Source: Saprospiraceae bacterium (GTDB lineage Bacteria > Bacteroidota > Bacteroidia > Chitinophagales > Saprospiraceae). From it: a stretch of DNA of 48,282 nt. Position numbers and translations under genes: made by a program. Below the pieces are notes generated by a model. That model saw nothing but the letters and a program-made list of their open reading frames with translations, ran no database searches and had not been told where the DNA came from. Within the stretch, counting starts at the first letter, position 1; every line of letters begins with the position of its first letter. Where the stretch lies: assembly GCA_020629315.1 (NCBI GenBank), contig JAHDDO010000004.1, positions 1 through 48,282 on the forward strand. The letters are read 5' to 3'. Below are positions 6,961-17,150 of this stretch, one piece after another.

Positions 6961-9900
6961 CTATTGGTTACCACAGCCTCCTATTTTTACCTCGAGTGCT
7001 CCTCCCTGTTCCACTTCAAAATTATTTTCTAGTTCAATTAGCTGACCAGCATCCATAATGAGAGAGGCATTATTCTTCACGGTGGCATTGGCATCAATTT
7101 GCACTTGTCGAGCCAAGGTCAAAGTTTCATTGTTTTCTAGATCGACAGTAAAGCTCGCTGTTTCATCACAGTCTTGACTGATAAAGAATTGTCGATCAAA
7201 TAAGATATTACATGAATTGGATGGCCAGTCATATTGCTCACCGGATATGGACGTCCCGTTGCAAAGAAGTGACCACATTGATGGCGTACCCATCGCATCT
7301 CGGTGCCAAAGTTCTAACAGGTTAGGGTAGTTCGTAGCGGTATAGCTCGGCGCTCCAAATGGATCGTCTAGTTGCATTTGAGACAGGTGATCCAAGTTGT
7401 TATCTCCATAGTTATTTAGGATCCAGTATCCAGAAAGTCCTTCATGGTTTTCCTCCATTTCATGCGGCTGCACGCGGACAAAACTGGCGTAAACATCACC
7501 ATCTGGAAAGTTCGTGCCACTGGAAAAGCTAAGTTGAACTCCGGCGTCCGGGTAATCAAAGGTACCAGGACCATCTATCAAATGTTCATTTACAAATCCA
7601 CCACCTAAACTGGCTGTGGAAAGTATACGGGATGCATTGCCTGACAGGTTACCATGAAAGGTATTAGCTCCGTCTAGAACAGTGGCCCCACTTTCTTCAT
7701 TGAACGAATAGTTACACAAATACCCTTCGGCCTCGCTCAGATCAAGTTTATCTTTCGTTAGGTGTCTCCACTGGCGAATCTCTTCTTCTGAAAGCGCCCT
7801 ATTCCACATACATACTTCATCAATTTGGCCGTAAAAATTCCGATCACCCCAGCCCTTATAGCTCGCAATTTTCATAGTGCTTAGCGCCACTTCATTGATA
7901 CTTGTATTGTGTTTTACGCCTACACCATTTAGGTATAAAGTGATGCCATCAGGCTCTGCCACTAGCGCCAAATAAGACCACTCTTCGCTCGGCACGACTA
8001 AGCCTGAATCCCACCACCAAGCACCGCCAGGCCAATGGTAGCCTAGTGTATTATTACCCCCTCTAAAATTCATGCCAGCGGCATCCCCATCATTCATAAC
8101 AATCCCACTATAATCTGCTTGGATCCCATCCGGATGTACCCAAGCTGTCATGGTAAAACTATTGGTGCTAATGCCTAGATCAGAGAGCTGTACATAATCA
8201 CCACTATTCTCTGTAAGTAAGCTATTTCCAGGTAAACTGTCGATAAAGCATTTGCTATCTACCTGAACCAAATCGACTATTGTTTTACTGTAGCTTTGAT
8301 TGTCAATAGTTACTTCCAGTGTAGCATCATACGAGCCATTAGCCCCCAATACGGTTTTTATTTTACGATCAGTAGGATTACTGATAAAACTAGGGGCAGG
8401 CGTAATGTCCCAATTAAATGTGGCATTTTCATCATAGGCTAAAAAGGAATGCGAATCAAAAACTACCGTGTCTCTGCTGCATGATACCGTGTCTGTATTT
8501 ACGACAATATCAATGTATGGATCTGTCTGATCATATATCAATTCTCGCTCCCAAATACCCCTTGACGTTGCTAAGCGCAATGTATGATCCCGGTGAAATA
8601 CCTGCATTTGAAGTGGCGACACCACAAAGGGTAGGCCTGAACTAAAATTTACCCAATCATCAGAAGACACATCATAGTAATAGGCGTTATTCGCGGTTAC
8701 AAGATATACCGCATCCGAGGCATTCCCCTGGAAGGTGATATCTTTGATGGATTCATCGTCTAAGCTTGCTGTTGTTTTATTTTCCCAACTATTTCCACCA
8801 TCCAAGCTACGATAGACCTTTTGGTTATTTGCACCATTGTTGCAAGAGACCCAAATTTCATTTTCATTTTGTGGATTTTGACAAATCTCAATTCGACTCA
8901 AGTTATTGCTAGGTATATCGGCACAGGCTTGCCACGTATCTCCGCCATTTGATGAGGTCCAAATAGCTGAAACACCACTTTCTTTGTATACGGCATAGAG
9001 AACATTTGGCGCATTTGGGGATATTATGATTTCGTAAACGCGCGCATTTTCATCGGTGGAGAATGCATGAATACTTTCCCAAGAAACACCCCCATTTACT
9101 GACTTGAACACTTCTTGATTTTGCCCAGCATAGATGATATTCGCATAATTGGGATGAAAGAAATAACCGCTAGATGAAGACTCTACATAGGTTTCATTAG
9201 GGATGAGTGGTAGGATAGGGCCTGTGCCTAAGGCATCACCCAAGGTAGCGGGGATATATCGGGTAATCATGCCGCCTGACCAATACTGATTAAAATAGCA
9301 GGTTTTATTGTCCAAGGGGTTAACATAGCCAGTGGCCTCTTCGACGCCCCCAACATTGTGCGTGTTTCCTGGGCCATATGATTCGTGAAAGGCTGTATTT
9401 CCTGTGTGGTATTTGCCACCAACATATACATCTTCGTTCCATCCATGACCAAAGCCCCAAAAGTTGGCAGCGGTAATGCCGTAGTTCAAAGCTATGTGGG
9501 ATTGCAGATCATCGGAAGATAGATTTATACCGCCATCAGAAGCCACCCAAGTATCCGTACCATTTACTTCTATAGCTTGAATATCGGCATGCACATCATT
9601 TAATCGAGTACTATTGGCTGCTCCAATCGAAACGTAACTAGCCCCACCATCTGCGGATTCACATAAGCGAATGGTACCAAACCACATTAGGTCCACATCG
9701 TTAGGACTGACTTCAAAATCAAAATTGTAAAAGCCTTGGTGGTAGCCACTCGAATAGGCGGCTGCGTTCCAAGGCATGGTGTTAGGGGATTCGTAAGGTC
9801 CGCCGATTTGCCCAGATGGTAAACTCCAGCTTTCTCCTTTGTCATCAGATCTATATATGCCAATCCACCCATTATCATCGGCTTTACTACTACCGATCAA

Positions 9901-10938
9901 GCAGGCATATACTCGATCTGGCTCGTCTATGGATACACCAATTTTTCCACCATTTTCGACAGCTTGACTGAAGTTTTCAGGACTGTACCATCCACTGGTT
10001 ACTTGCGTAAAGCTAGTGCCACCATCGACAGATTTAAAAAATTCAGAGCGCTTTTCTCCTGGGTCTGAGACCAGTGCATACAAGATCTCTGATTCGCTTG
10101 GATGGTATACGATATCCCATGTTTTATTGGCAATAATTTCATCCCAATTTTCCCCATTATCTTCACTCTCAAATAAACCGGTACTGGACGCTAGAAAAAT
10201 GTGCGTGGCATCATCTGGATCAAAGGTGAATTCGTAGCCACCCCCGTCGATGAACATGGTTTCGGTCCAATTCGCACCTTCATCTGTCGTCTTATATATT
10301 CGTTCATTTGCTGCTGCAAAAAAGGTGTTTTCATCATCTGGACTGATGGCCACAGCTCCGACACCTCCTCCGAAGACGGCATCTTTTGATATTAGATCCC
10401 AGTTGCTGCCTTTATCAATGGTCAAGTAAACGCCACCACTTTCTGTGCCAGCAATTAGTTTTTGATCATTGCTAGTGGATAAAGCCAAGCTATACACATT
10501 CGCTTGCTGAGAGAACGGTTCTGTTGTGCCTGATTTGTAGGTTTCGAAAGGACCGATACAAGACCATGTCGCATCAGAACTCCGCTGGGTGTTCCGTTTA
10601 TTTTGAAGGATATGTAGTTTTTGATTGTAATCCTTTTGACTTGGAAAATAAATGCGTCCTTCTGGGCTAAGAAAAGGGGCTATAGACTTGCGCCAATGTT
10701 TATAATTCTGGGTGTGTATGGTCTTGGTAAAAGAGTCAGATTTTCGATAGGCATCATACTGTGTGTCTACTTTAAAGACATCAGGATTGTCTGAGTACAT
10801 CTCTACTGCCCATGCAGGTGCTTGAGACATATCTGCAGGAATAGCCTTGAAAAAATCAGCCATTTGCTGAGTAAAAGCCGTTGGGCTAGAAACTAATAGA
10901 AGGAGTAAAACAAGATAGCTTGAGTGTCTGACTTTCAT
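6961..10938 (-). CDS. Large secreted BNR/sortilin-type propeller protein with LamG domain
   Basis: This 1325-residue secreted protein has a signal peptide (about residues 1-24, ending AFTQ). Residues ~120-800 hold many Asp-box/BNR repeats of the form KSxDGGxSW, for example IYKTTDEGANWTE, LFESEDNGENWDE, EVFKSVNGGVSWE and VYRSLDGGNSWEN, as in VPS10/sortilin-like propellers. A PKD-like segment follows, then a LamG/concanavalin-like domain (about 925-1085: FTMTAWVHPDG, ITLYLNGVGVKHN, IDEVCMWNRALSEEEI). The C-terminus (about 1270-1325: IMDAGQLIELENNFEVEQG, ALEVKIGGCGN) matches the short beta tail common in large exported Bacteroidota proteins; no standard T9SS type A domain is visible. Its role is probably carbohydrate or surface binding. 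The start codon lies in a strong inverted repeat (10933-10974). Confidence 0.85.
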   Translation of the reverse strand: MKVRHSSYLVLLLLLVSSPTAFTQQMADFFKAIPADMSQAPAWAVEMYSDNPDVFKVDTQYDAYRKSDSFTKTIHTQNYKHWRKSIAPFLSPEGRIYFPSQKDYNQKLHILQNKRNTQRSSDATWSCIGPFETYKSGTTEPFSQQANVYSLALSTSNDQKLIAGTESGGVYLTIDKGSNWDLISKDAVFGGGVGAVAISPDDENTFFAAANERIYKTTDEGANWTETMFIDGGGYEFTFDPDDATHIFLASSTGLFESEDNGENWDEIIANKTWDIVYHPSESEILYALVSDPGEKRSEFFKSVDGGTSFTQVTSGWYSPENFSQAVENGGKIGVSIDEPDRVYACLIGSSKADDNGWIGIYRSDDKGESWSLPSGQIGGPYESPNTMPWNAAAYSSGYHQGFYNFDFEVSPNDVDLMWFGTIRLCESADGGASYVSIGAANSTRLNDVHADIQAIEVNGTDTWVASDGGINLSSDDLQSHIALNYGITAANFWGFGHGWNEDVYVGGKYHTGNTAFHESYGPGNTHNVGGVEEATGYVNPLDNKTCYFNQYWSGGMITRYIPATLGDALGTGPILPLIPNETYVESSSSGYFFHPNYANIIYAGQNQEVFKSVNGGVSWESIHAFSTDENARVYEIIISPNAPNVLYAVYKESGVSAIWTSSNGGDTWQACADIPSNNLSRIEICQNPQNENEIWVSCNNGANNQKVYRSLDGGNSWENKTTASLDDESIKDITFQGNASDAVYLVTANNAYYYDVSSDDWVNFSSGLPFVVSPLQMQVFHRDHTLRLATSRGIWERELIYDQTDPYIDIVVNTDTVSCSRDTVVFDSHSFLAYDENATFNWDITPAPSFISNPTDRKIKTVLGANGSYDATLEVTIDNQSYSKTIVDLVQVDSKCFIDSLPGNSLLTENSGDYVQLSDLGISTNSFTMTAWVHPDGIQADYSGIVMNDGDAAGMNFRGGNNTLGYHWPGGAWWWDSGLVVPSEEWSYLALVAEPDGITLYLNGVGVKHNTSINEVALSTMKIASYKGWGDRNFYGQIDEVCMWNRALSEEEIRQWRHLTKDKLDLSEAEGYLCNYSFNEESGATVLDGANTFHGNLSGNASRILSTASLGGGFVNEHLIDGPGTFDYPDAGVQLSFSSGTNFPDGDVYASFVRVQPHEMEENHEGLSGYWILNNYGDNNLDHLSQMQLDDPFGAPSYTATNYPNLLELWHRDAMGTPSMWSLLCNGTSISGEQYDWPSNSCNILFDRQFFISQDCDETASFTVDLENNETLTLARQVQIDANATVKNNASLIMDAGQLIELENNFEVEQGGALEVKIGGCGNQ

Positions 10939-10974
10939 AGTGGTCGCATTTCTTTGTTTAAGTCCACTATGAAA
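10933..10974 (-). promoter_or_regulatory. Inverted repeat enclosing the start codon of the propeller gene
   Basis: TTTCATAGTGG (10933-10943) and CCACTATGAAA (10964-10974) are perfect 11-bp inverted arms separated by 20 bases. In the mRNA the 3' arm contains the ATG at 10938-10936, so the start codon would be paired. This suggests translational control, or an operator overlapping the translation start. Confidence 0.5.
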
Positions 10975-11050
10975 ATACTAAATCAAGTGCCAAAAACCGT
11001 ATAAAGGTTTAGTCTTGTCTATCTTGTTTTACTTCAGCGCATTTGTAGAT

Positions 11051-12937
11051 CTATTCCTTTTTCAGATGGGTATCCAAAAATTGTAATACTTTACCATAGC
11101 CTTCCATCTGGTTTTCTTTTTTTAGGAAGCCATGACCTTCATCTTCAAATATGACATATTCAACGTGAGTGCCATTTTTCTTAATTTCTTCCACCATCTC
11201 GTCAGACTCAATTTGAAGTACTCTTGGGTCATTGGCTCCTTGTAAAACCATAACTGGATTTTTTACCTGTTCAGCATGAAACAATGGAGAGATATTGTAA
11301 AGACGGACAGAGTCAGCCGTATTCGGGTCACCTAGCTCTTCATATAGTGCATTCCTAAATGATTCCCAATACGGAGGAATGGATTTTAAGGTTCGCAGCC
11401 AATTGGTAACGCCAAAGATATTAACACCTACTTCGAATTCATCCGGCGTAAAGGCCATTGCAGCCATGGTCATGTACCCGCCATAACTGCCACCGATTAT
11501 ACCGATCTTATCTCCATCAATGTATGCTTGTTCTTGTAACCATTTCTTGCCCCAAATACAATCTTTTAGATCTTTATCTCCATGATTCTTGTCATCCATT
11601 TTGTAAAACGTCTTACCATACCCTGAACTTCCTCTATTGTTCACTGCAAGAATGGCATATCCGTGATTTACCAAATATTGAATGGTGCTGGAATATCCAA
11701 CTCTTGATTGACCGCCAGGCCCTCCATGGACCCAAACCAAAGCAGGTACTTTGTTATCTACGGTTGCCTGGTTAGGCTTGTAGTAGATGGCTGGAATTTC
11801 TAGTCCATCAAAGGATGTATAGCGCACTACAGTTGCCTGGGCCAAATGAGTGGCGTCGATGTCTGGGTTTAGTGTTTCTGTTAGTTGCGTTAACTCTTTA
11901 GACTCCATATCATAGAGATACAGATTATTCGGTGTATGACTTAAGCCTACCGTCATTCGCATTTTTTGCTCACTCTCAGAGATTCTGACGGCCTGGACAT
12001 TTCCATTTATTTCAGGTAATTCAATGGCATTGCCCGTAGTTGTATCCAAAATTTTTAGTGAAGTACGGCCATCTTCATTAATGCCAATTACTCTATACTT
12101 TTCTGTTTCACTCAAATAACTATATCGGACAGACCAATCCGTTTCATAGATTACGTCTTCTTCTCCAGTCTTCAAATTTCGGGCTACGAGATAATTAAAT
12201 TCCTTGCCTTTATCTGTTGTATAGAAGAAGGTGCTATTGTCCTTGCTAAATCCACTGCTTCCGTAAGAACCTGGGTTCGCAGGATCAGATATTTCCACTT
12301 TTTCACCTGTTTCTGTGCTATAGATCCATAACTGATTTGAGCTAGTAGTCAGGGTCTTAGATAGTGCATAATAGCTTTCATCTTCAGAAAAATCCTGGAT
12401 GTCTACACCATCACTGTTGTGGTATACCATTTTAGATTCCCATCCATCAATCGCCATTTTATACAAGTCAAAATATTGAGGATCTCGGCCATTGGAGGTG
12501 TAATACATATATTTTTTGTCATCACTCCATCCCCAAAAGTTGGCTACTTCCTCTTCGCCGGGTGTAAGATCTGTAGTAGTTCCATCTGTAGCTAATAGAT
12601 AAATATGGGACACTTCATTACCCCCTTTATCTGCAGAATACAAAATATCATTGCTATGGGGCACATAGTCGATAGCAAAGAAGGATTCTTCTGTTGATTG
12701 AGTGATGGCTCTAGATTCTTTCGTCATTACGTCAATCTCGCGTACATTAAAAATGCCAGATTCATCGCTGCTGTACAACAACTTAGATTCATCTGCAGAA
12801 AAAGCACCGCCACCTATACGATTATTCGCAAAGAACTGTTCGATGTCATATTCTTTATGGACATAGGTGTTTCCTTGGGCCAATGTCCACAGTGGTAAAA
12901 AAGAAATACTAGTAATCAAGAAGAGTATTCGTAGCAT
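11051..12937 (-). CDS. Secreted S9-family prolyl oligopeptidase-like peptidase
   Basis: This 628-residue serine peptidase has a signal peptide (residues 1-20, ending TLAQ), a beta-propeller at about 30-340 (TolB/DPP-like repeats such as YYTSNGRDPQYFDLYKM) and an alpha/beta-hydrolase domain at about 370-628. The catalytic triad is visible as Ser484 in GGSYGGYM, Asp570 in QGANDPRV and His602 in DEGHGF; the oxyanion region is in WVHGGPGGQS. This matches the S9C acylaminoacyl-peptidase/DPP group, which cleaves short peptides in the periplasm or outside the cell. It lies between two giant propeller genes on the same strand, 23 bases after the 1105-residue protein gene, which suggests co-expression in polymer or peptide degradation. 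Confidence 0.93.
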   Translation of the reverse strand: MLRILFLITSISFLPLWTLAQGNTYVHKEYDIEQFFANNRIGGGAFSADESKLLYSSDESGIFNVREIDVMTKESRAITQSTEESFFAIDYVPHSNDILYSADKGGNEVSHIYLLATDGTTTDLTPGEEEVANFWGWSDDKKYMYYTSNGRDPQYFDLYKMAIDGWESKMVYHNSDGVDIQDFSEDESYYALSKTLTTSSNQLWIYSTETGEKVEISDPANPGSYGSSGFSKDNSTFFYTTDKGKEFNYLVARNLKTGEEDVIYETDWSVRYSYLSETEKYRVIGINEDGRTSLKILDTTTGNAIELPEINGNVQAVRISESEQKMRMTVGLSHTPNNLYLYDMESKELTQLTETLNPDIDATHLAQATVVRYTSFDGLEIPAIYYKPNQATVDNKVPALVWVHGGPGGQSRVGYSSTIQYLVNHGYAILAVNNRGSSGYGKTFYKMDDKNHGDKDLKDCIWGKKWLQEQAYIDGDKIGIIGGSYGGYMTMAAMAFTPDEFEVGVNIFGVTNWLRTLKSIPPYWESFRNALYEELGDPNTADSVRLYNISPLFHAEQVKNPVMVLQGANDPRVLQIESDEMVEEIKKNGTHVEYVIFEDEGHGFLKKENQMEGYGKVLQFLDTHLKKE

Positions 12938-12960
12938 GATAGTTTGTTTTTTTAATTGAA

Positions 12961-15900
12961 TTATTGACCGTTCATCATTTTTATAGCACGTCCAGGCGTG
13001 TATGGAGCTCCGGAGGCTTCTAATTGATCTTCCAGTGCCGGTATATCTTTAGTGGCCAATGCATTTAATTGTTCGAAAATTGGAGCAAAGTCTTCCTTCG
13101 CGATTGCTAAACTCATTTTATGAGTAGCTGTAGGTGCAGCGGTAGATTGACCTTGTTCATATTTGATCCAGCCCACTCGATTTCCAGGGGTAGGTGGTTG
13201 GTCAATGTCCAAGGTTCGCTTAATGCCATCTCCATACATTTGTGTACTGACTGACTGTAGAGCCCCTTTTATACGATCTATTTCAGTGACTAGATCAGCA
13301 TCCATTACTTCGACATACTCTACGGCCTTCTCCATATACTTCATCTTTTTATTTAATTCAGATAATGCATAACTCGCGCCTTCCAGTTTTCTGCCAAACT
13401 CTTCAAGATCTTGCTGGAAAGCCAATTTTTCCGACTTGTCCAAGGCAGGCATTGTAGCATTATCTAGGGCCGTAACATTGAATGAAATCGGACCTGCTAG
13501 ATTTGTCATAGTGCCATCTTTTTGAAGATCTAGGCTGACCGAATATGCACCTGGCGTAACCAATACACCTTTACTTTCTCCTGCGAATGGGTTGTAAAAT
13601 GACGGACTGTCAAAGCTGATAGGATCTTTGGCTGCATACCTCAAATCCCATTCTATTGTTTGTAGGCCCTTAGATGGTTTTTTATACAGTTTACGCACGA
13701 TATCTCCATTTTCGTCCTTTATGGTAAATATCAAACGCGTTTTCTTTTCATCCTTTTCGGCTTTTAAATCTTCATAGTTCGGGTAAGGTGTATCCTTACC
13801 ATTCTTAACCAACTCTTTTTCTTTTTCCCTTCGTTGATCTTTCAAGGATTTTTCAGTGTCTTTAATGTAATATCTGATTAGGGCAACGGGTCCTAAATTA
13901 TCGCCACTAAAAAAGTTATCTCCTTGGAATGATTTACCAGCTAATCCCAATGGTTTACTTTGCTCATATAATAAAGCATCTCGAATATCGAAAATACTGG
14001 CATCCGCTTCGATAGTTTTCTTTGACAAAGCACGGAGTGAGGAATAATCATCCAATACATAAAATCCTCTACCAAATGTGCCTAGCACTAGATCATCATG
14101 CTGCGATTGAATAGCAATGTCTCTTACGGCAACAGTAGGGACGCCATTTGCCAGTTTTTTCCATTGTTTGCCACCATCATTACTGAAGAAAACACTAAAC
14201 TCGGTGCCTACAAATAACAAATTGGGGTCTTCAGTATCCTCTTCGATGGCATAGCTGCTCCCTCGTTCTGGAAGATTATTACTTATGTTAGTCCAACTCA
14301 CGCCTTTGTTTGTTGATTTGAAAACATAGGGTTTAAAGTCACCATACTTATGATGATTAAATAAGGCATAGATTACATTTTCATCGTGCTTAGATGTGTA
14401 TACAGCGTTGACGTATGACTGTTTTGGAGCCCCGGCTATATTATCTACTTTTCGCCAGCTTTCGCCTCCATTTTCTGTTATTTGAATTAAACCATCATCA
14501 GTACCCACTATTATAAGATCCGGATTTACTGTTGATTCAGCCATCGCTACGATCGTTCCGTAAGGGCTAGTAGATCTGTTCTTGGTTACGGCATCCACGC
14601 CCCATATACGTCCCATGATTGGAAGGGTGTTTCGATCAAGTTGGCGAGTAAGATCCTCACTAATAACAGTCCATGAATTGCCTCGATCGTCTGAGCGAAA
14701 TACTTTATTTGCCGCAAAGTAAATACGGCCTGAAGCATGGGGGCTAGCAATCAAAGGCGCATCCCAGTTCCATCGATAGCCGTTTTCATCTTTTCGCTCT
14801 TTAGGCTGAATACCCACTTCTTCACCATTTCTCTTATCAAAACGCACTAAAACACCATACTGAGATTGCGCATAGATGATATTGGGATCCTCCGGGTCGG
14901 CTTGCGATTCGAATCCATCTCCGCCATGTGTGATATACCAATCTGAATTCATGATACCATGCATCGTTTGTGTACGAGATGGACCTCCTATACTAAAGTT
15001 GTCCTGTGTGCCTCCATAAATGTGATAGAAAGGTTCGGCATTATCAACAGACACTTTATAAAACTGAGTGACGGGGAGATTTCCTTTAAATTCCCAGGTT
15101 TTTGCAGCATCCCAGGTTTCATAAATACCTCCATCGCAACCAACCCGCCAATGTTGATTCTGATTAGGATCAATCCAAATACAATGATTGTCAACATGTT
15201 TGGTGTTTTCACCTACTTTATTGAAGGTTTTTCCACCATCATGACTGACATGCATCCAGGTATCCATGCCATAGATAGTATTAGGGTCTACAGGATCGGC
15301 AATAATTTCTTGATAATAATTTCCACTTGTGACATATGACCCTTGCTTTTGCCATGAAACACCACCATTAGTGGTTTTGTAAAATCCGGATTTTCCTTGG
15401 GCAGCTTCGACTATAGCATAGACGGTTTTAGGAGCTGCCGGGCTAATAGTAAGGCCAATACGACCCAACTCCACGGATGGAAGCCCATTATTTATTTTTG
15501 ACCAAGTGTCACCACCATCAGTAGATTTGTACATAGCTGAACCAGGTCCACCACCCAGGTATGTGTAGACATGACGCCCTCTTTGTAAAGCCGCTGCATA
15601 TAGGATAGATGGATCTGAAGGATCCATAACCATATCTGTGACTCCTGTATATTCATCTATAGTCAAGGTAGCGTTCCATGTTTTACCACCATCTGTAGAC
15701 TTGTATACACCTCGATCCCCACCTTTTGACCATAAAGGCCCAATAGCAGCCACTAGGATAGTATTGGGATCATCAGGATGGACAATAATTTTTCCAATAT
15801 GCTCAGACTCTTTTAGGCCCATGTGTTCCCAACTAGCACCTCCATTTGTGGATTTATAAATCCCGTCTCCATAGGCTACGGATCGTTGATTATTGTTTTC

Positions 15901-16278
15901 GCCGGTACCGACCCATATGGTATTGGCATTGTTCGGATCCATCGTGATACAACCTATTGAATATGATCCTTGGCTATCAAAAATGGGCGTATAGGTGGTT
16001 CCTGCATTATTTGTTTTCCAAACGCCACCAGAAGAAGTCGCCACATAATATTGACGATCATCTGCTGGATTCACAGCAAAATCTGATATACGACCAGACG
16101 TGAAGGCAGGCCCTACGGCTCGATATTTTAATCCGCCTAGGGATACATCATCTAAATAATGGGCTGTTTCGGGCTTCTCATCCTTTTTCTTTCGTTGGGC
16201 ATCTAAATCGGTAGTCGTGCTTAAAAATAGGATAGCAAAAAAAGCCCACAGAAAAGGGCTGAAAGATCTCAGGTTCAT
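12961..16278 (-). CDS. Large secreted BNR/sortilin-type propeller protein
   Basis: This 1105-residue exported protein begins with a signal peptide (about residues 1-28, ending DLDAQ). Residues ~45-750 are a double BNR propeller related to VPS10/sortilin and glycosidase-like WD40/YVTN proteins, with many Asp boxes: GVWKTNNAGTTYTP, IYKSTNGGASWEH, VYKSTDGGKTWNA, MYKSTDGGDTWSK, VFKSTNKGVSWTN. Residues ~790-930 look like an FlgD-type Ig domain (IFTIKDENGDIVRKLYK, GLQTIEWDLRYAAKDP, PGAYSVSLDLQKDG), followed by a helical tail. Proteins of this length and order are common in Bacteroidota and often annotated as glycosyl hydrolases, though no catalytic residues of a sialidase can be confirmed here. No T9SS domain is evident at the C-terminus. 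Confidence 0.87.
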   Translation of the reverse strand: MNLRSFSPFLWAFFAILFLSTTTDLDAQRKKKDEKPETAHYLDDVSLGGLKYRAVGPAFTSGRISDFAVNPADDRQYYVATSSGGVWKTNNAGTTYTPIFDSQGSYSIGCITMDPNNANTIWVGTGENNNQRSVAYGDGIYKSTNGGASWEHMGLKESEHIGKIIVHPDDPNTILVAAIGPLWSKGGDRGVYKSTDGGKTWNATLTIDEYTGVTDMVMDPSDPSILYAAALQRGRHVYTYLGGGPGSAMYKSTDGGDTWSKINNGLPSVELGRIGLTISPAAPKTVYAIVEAAQGKSGFYKTTNGGVSWQKQGSYVTSGNYYQEIIADPVDPNTIYGMDTWMHVSHDGGKTFNKVGENTKHVDNHCIWIDPNQNQHWRVGCDGGIYETWDAAKTWEFKGNLPVTQFYKVSVDNAEPFYHIYGGTQDNFSIGGPSRTQTMHGIMNSDWYITHGGDGFESQADPEDPNIIYAQSQYGVLVRFDKRNGEEVGIQPKERKDENGYRWNWDAPLIASPHASGRIYFAANKVFRSDDRGNSWTVISEDLTRQLDRNTLPIMGRIWGVDAVTKNRSTSPYGTIVAMAESTVNPDLIIVGTDDGLIQITENGGESWRKVDNIAGAPKQSYVNAVYTSKHDENVIYALFNHHKYGDFKPYVFKSTNKGVSWTNISNNLPERGSSYAIEEDTEDPNLLFVGTEFSVFFSNDGGKQWKKLANGVPTVAVRDIAIQSQHDDLVLGTFGRGFYVLDDYSSLRALSKKTIEADASIFDIRDALLYEQSKPLGLAGKSFQGDNFFSGDNLGPVALIRYYIKDTEKSLKDQRREKEKELVKNGKDTPYPNYEDLKAEKDEKKTRLIFTIKDENGDIVRKLYKKPSKGLQTIEWDLRYAAKDPISFDSPSFYNPFAGESKGVLVTPGAYSVSLDLQKDGTMTNLAGPISFNVTALDNATMPALDKSEKLAFQQDLEEFGRKLEGASYALSELNKKMKYMEKAVEYVEVMDADLVTEIDRIKGALQSVSTQMYGDGIKRTLDIDQPPTPGNRVGWIKYEQGQSTAAPTATHKMSLAIAKEDFAPIFEQLNALATKDIPALEDQLEASGAPYTPGRAIKMMNGQ

Positions 16279-16403
16279 ATTGTCTTATTTAAGTGACCAG
16301 TAAATTACTCAGAAATTCTAATAATTTAATAGCCACTCGACGAAGTATAAATATGCATTGATAAGTGGTGTCTTTACAACTACTTGCTTAATCCGAAGTA
16401 TAT

Positions 16404-17150
16404 TTGAGGATCGGAAAAATCAGAGAAAATACTAACGAAAACTCTACAAGTCTCAATAAATATTTGAGCCAAACAGGAATCTGTTCTAGAAGGGAAGCAG
16501 ATTCATGGATCGAGCAAGGTAGGGTATTCCTCAATAGTAAAGTGGCACGTAAAGGGAATAGGGTGTTTGAAGGAGATGAAGTAAAAGTGGATGGTAAAAT
16601 AATCACGGAGAAAAAGAAGGAACCGATCTATATAGCCTATCATAAACCACCTGGCATCGTGTGCACCACAGATAGGCAAGAGCCTAAAAATATTATTGAT
16701 GCTATTCAATTCCCCGAACGCATTTTTCCTATTGGTAGATTAGACAAACCTTCTCAAGGATTGATCTTTTTGACTAATGATGGTGACATGGTAAATAAGG
16801 TGCTACGGGCTAAAAATCAGCACGAGAAAGTTTACCTAGTGCGTGTAACTAAAAAGATCACGGATGCCTTTATTAGAGGAATGTCCAATGGCGTTCCGAT
16901 TTTAGGCACTAAAACCTTGCGCTGTGAAGTTGTCAAAATAGATGACTTTAGCTTTAAAATCATATTGAAACAAGGACTCAATCGACAAATTCGCCGTATG
17001 TGCGAATATTTTGATTATGGGGTATCACACCTAAAGCGAGTGCGGATAATGCATATCTCACTCAATGATCTTAAAAAAGGACAATGGCGATTATTAAGTA
17101 AGTCTGAAGTGCTAGAATTACACCAACGCACCCAAGATTCAATCAAATAA
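16404..17150 (+). CDS. rluF: 23S rRNA pseudouridine synthase RluF-like
   Basis: This 248-residue protein isomerises uridine to pseudouridine in 23S rRNA (U2604 in E. coli). An S4 RNA-binding domain (about residues 15-62: TSLNKYLSQTGICSRREAD) precedes the RsuA/RluB/E/F-type catalytic domain with IGRLDKPSQGL, whose Asp114 is the catalytic residue. RluF-specific features are GVPILGTKTLRCEV and LNRQIRRMCEYFDYGVSHL followed by RVRIMHISL. The start is TTG at 16404: an in-frame TAA lies at 16389-16391 and no ATG occurs before the S4 domain. It is transcribed divergently from the propeller gene. Confidence 0.92.
   Translation: MRIGKIRENTNENSTSLNKYLSQTGICSRREADSWIEQGRVFLNSKVARKGNRVFEGDEVKVDGKIITEKKKEPIYIAYHKPPGIVCTTDRQEPKNIIDAIQFPERIFPIGRLDKPSQGLIFLTNDGDMVNKVLRAKNQHEKVYLVRVTKKITDAFIRGMSNGVPILGTKTLRCEVVKIDDFSFKIILKQGLNRQIRRMCEYFDYGVSHLKRVRIMHISLNDLKKGQWRLLSKSEVLELHQRTQDSIK

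Noticed and set aside
11458-11775. 105-codon plus-strand ORF inside the S9 peptidase gene
   Set aside because: It is antisense to the catalytic domain with its GGSYGGYM motif; no independent evidence.
14959-15339. 126-codon plus-strand ORF inside the 1105-residue propeller gene
   Set aside because: It is antisense to a clear BNR-repeat coding region, has no recognisable protein features, and its frame mirrors the other strand.
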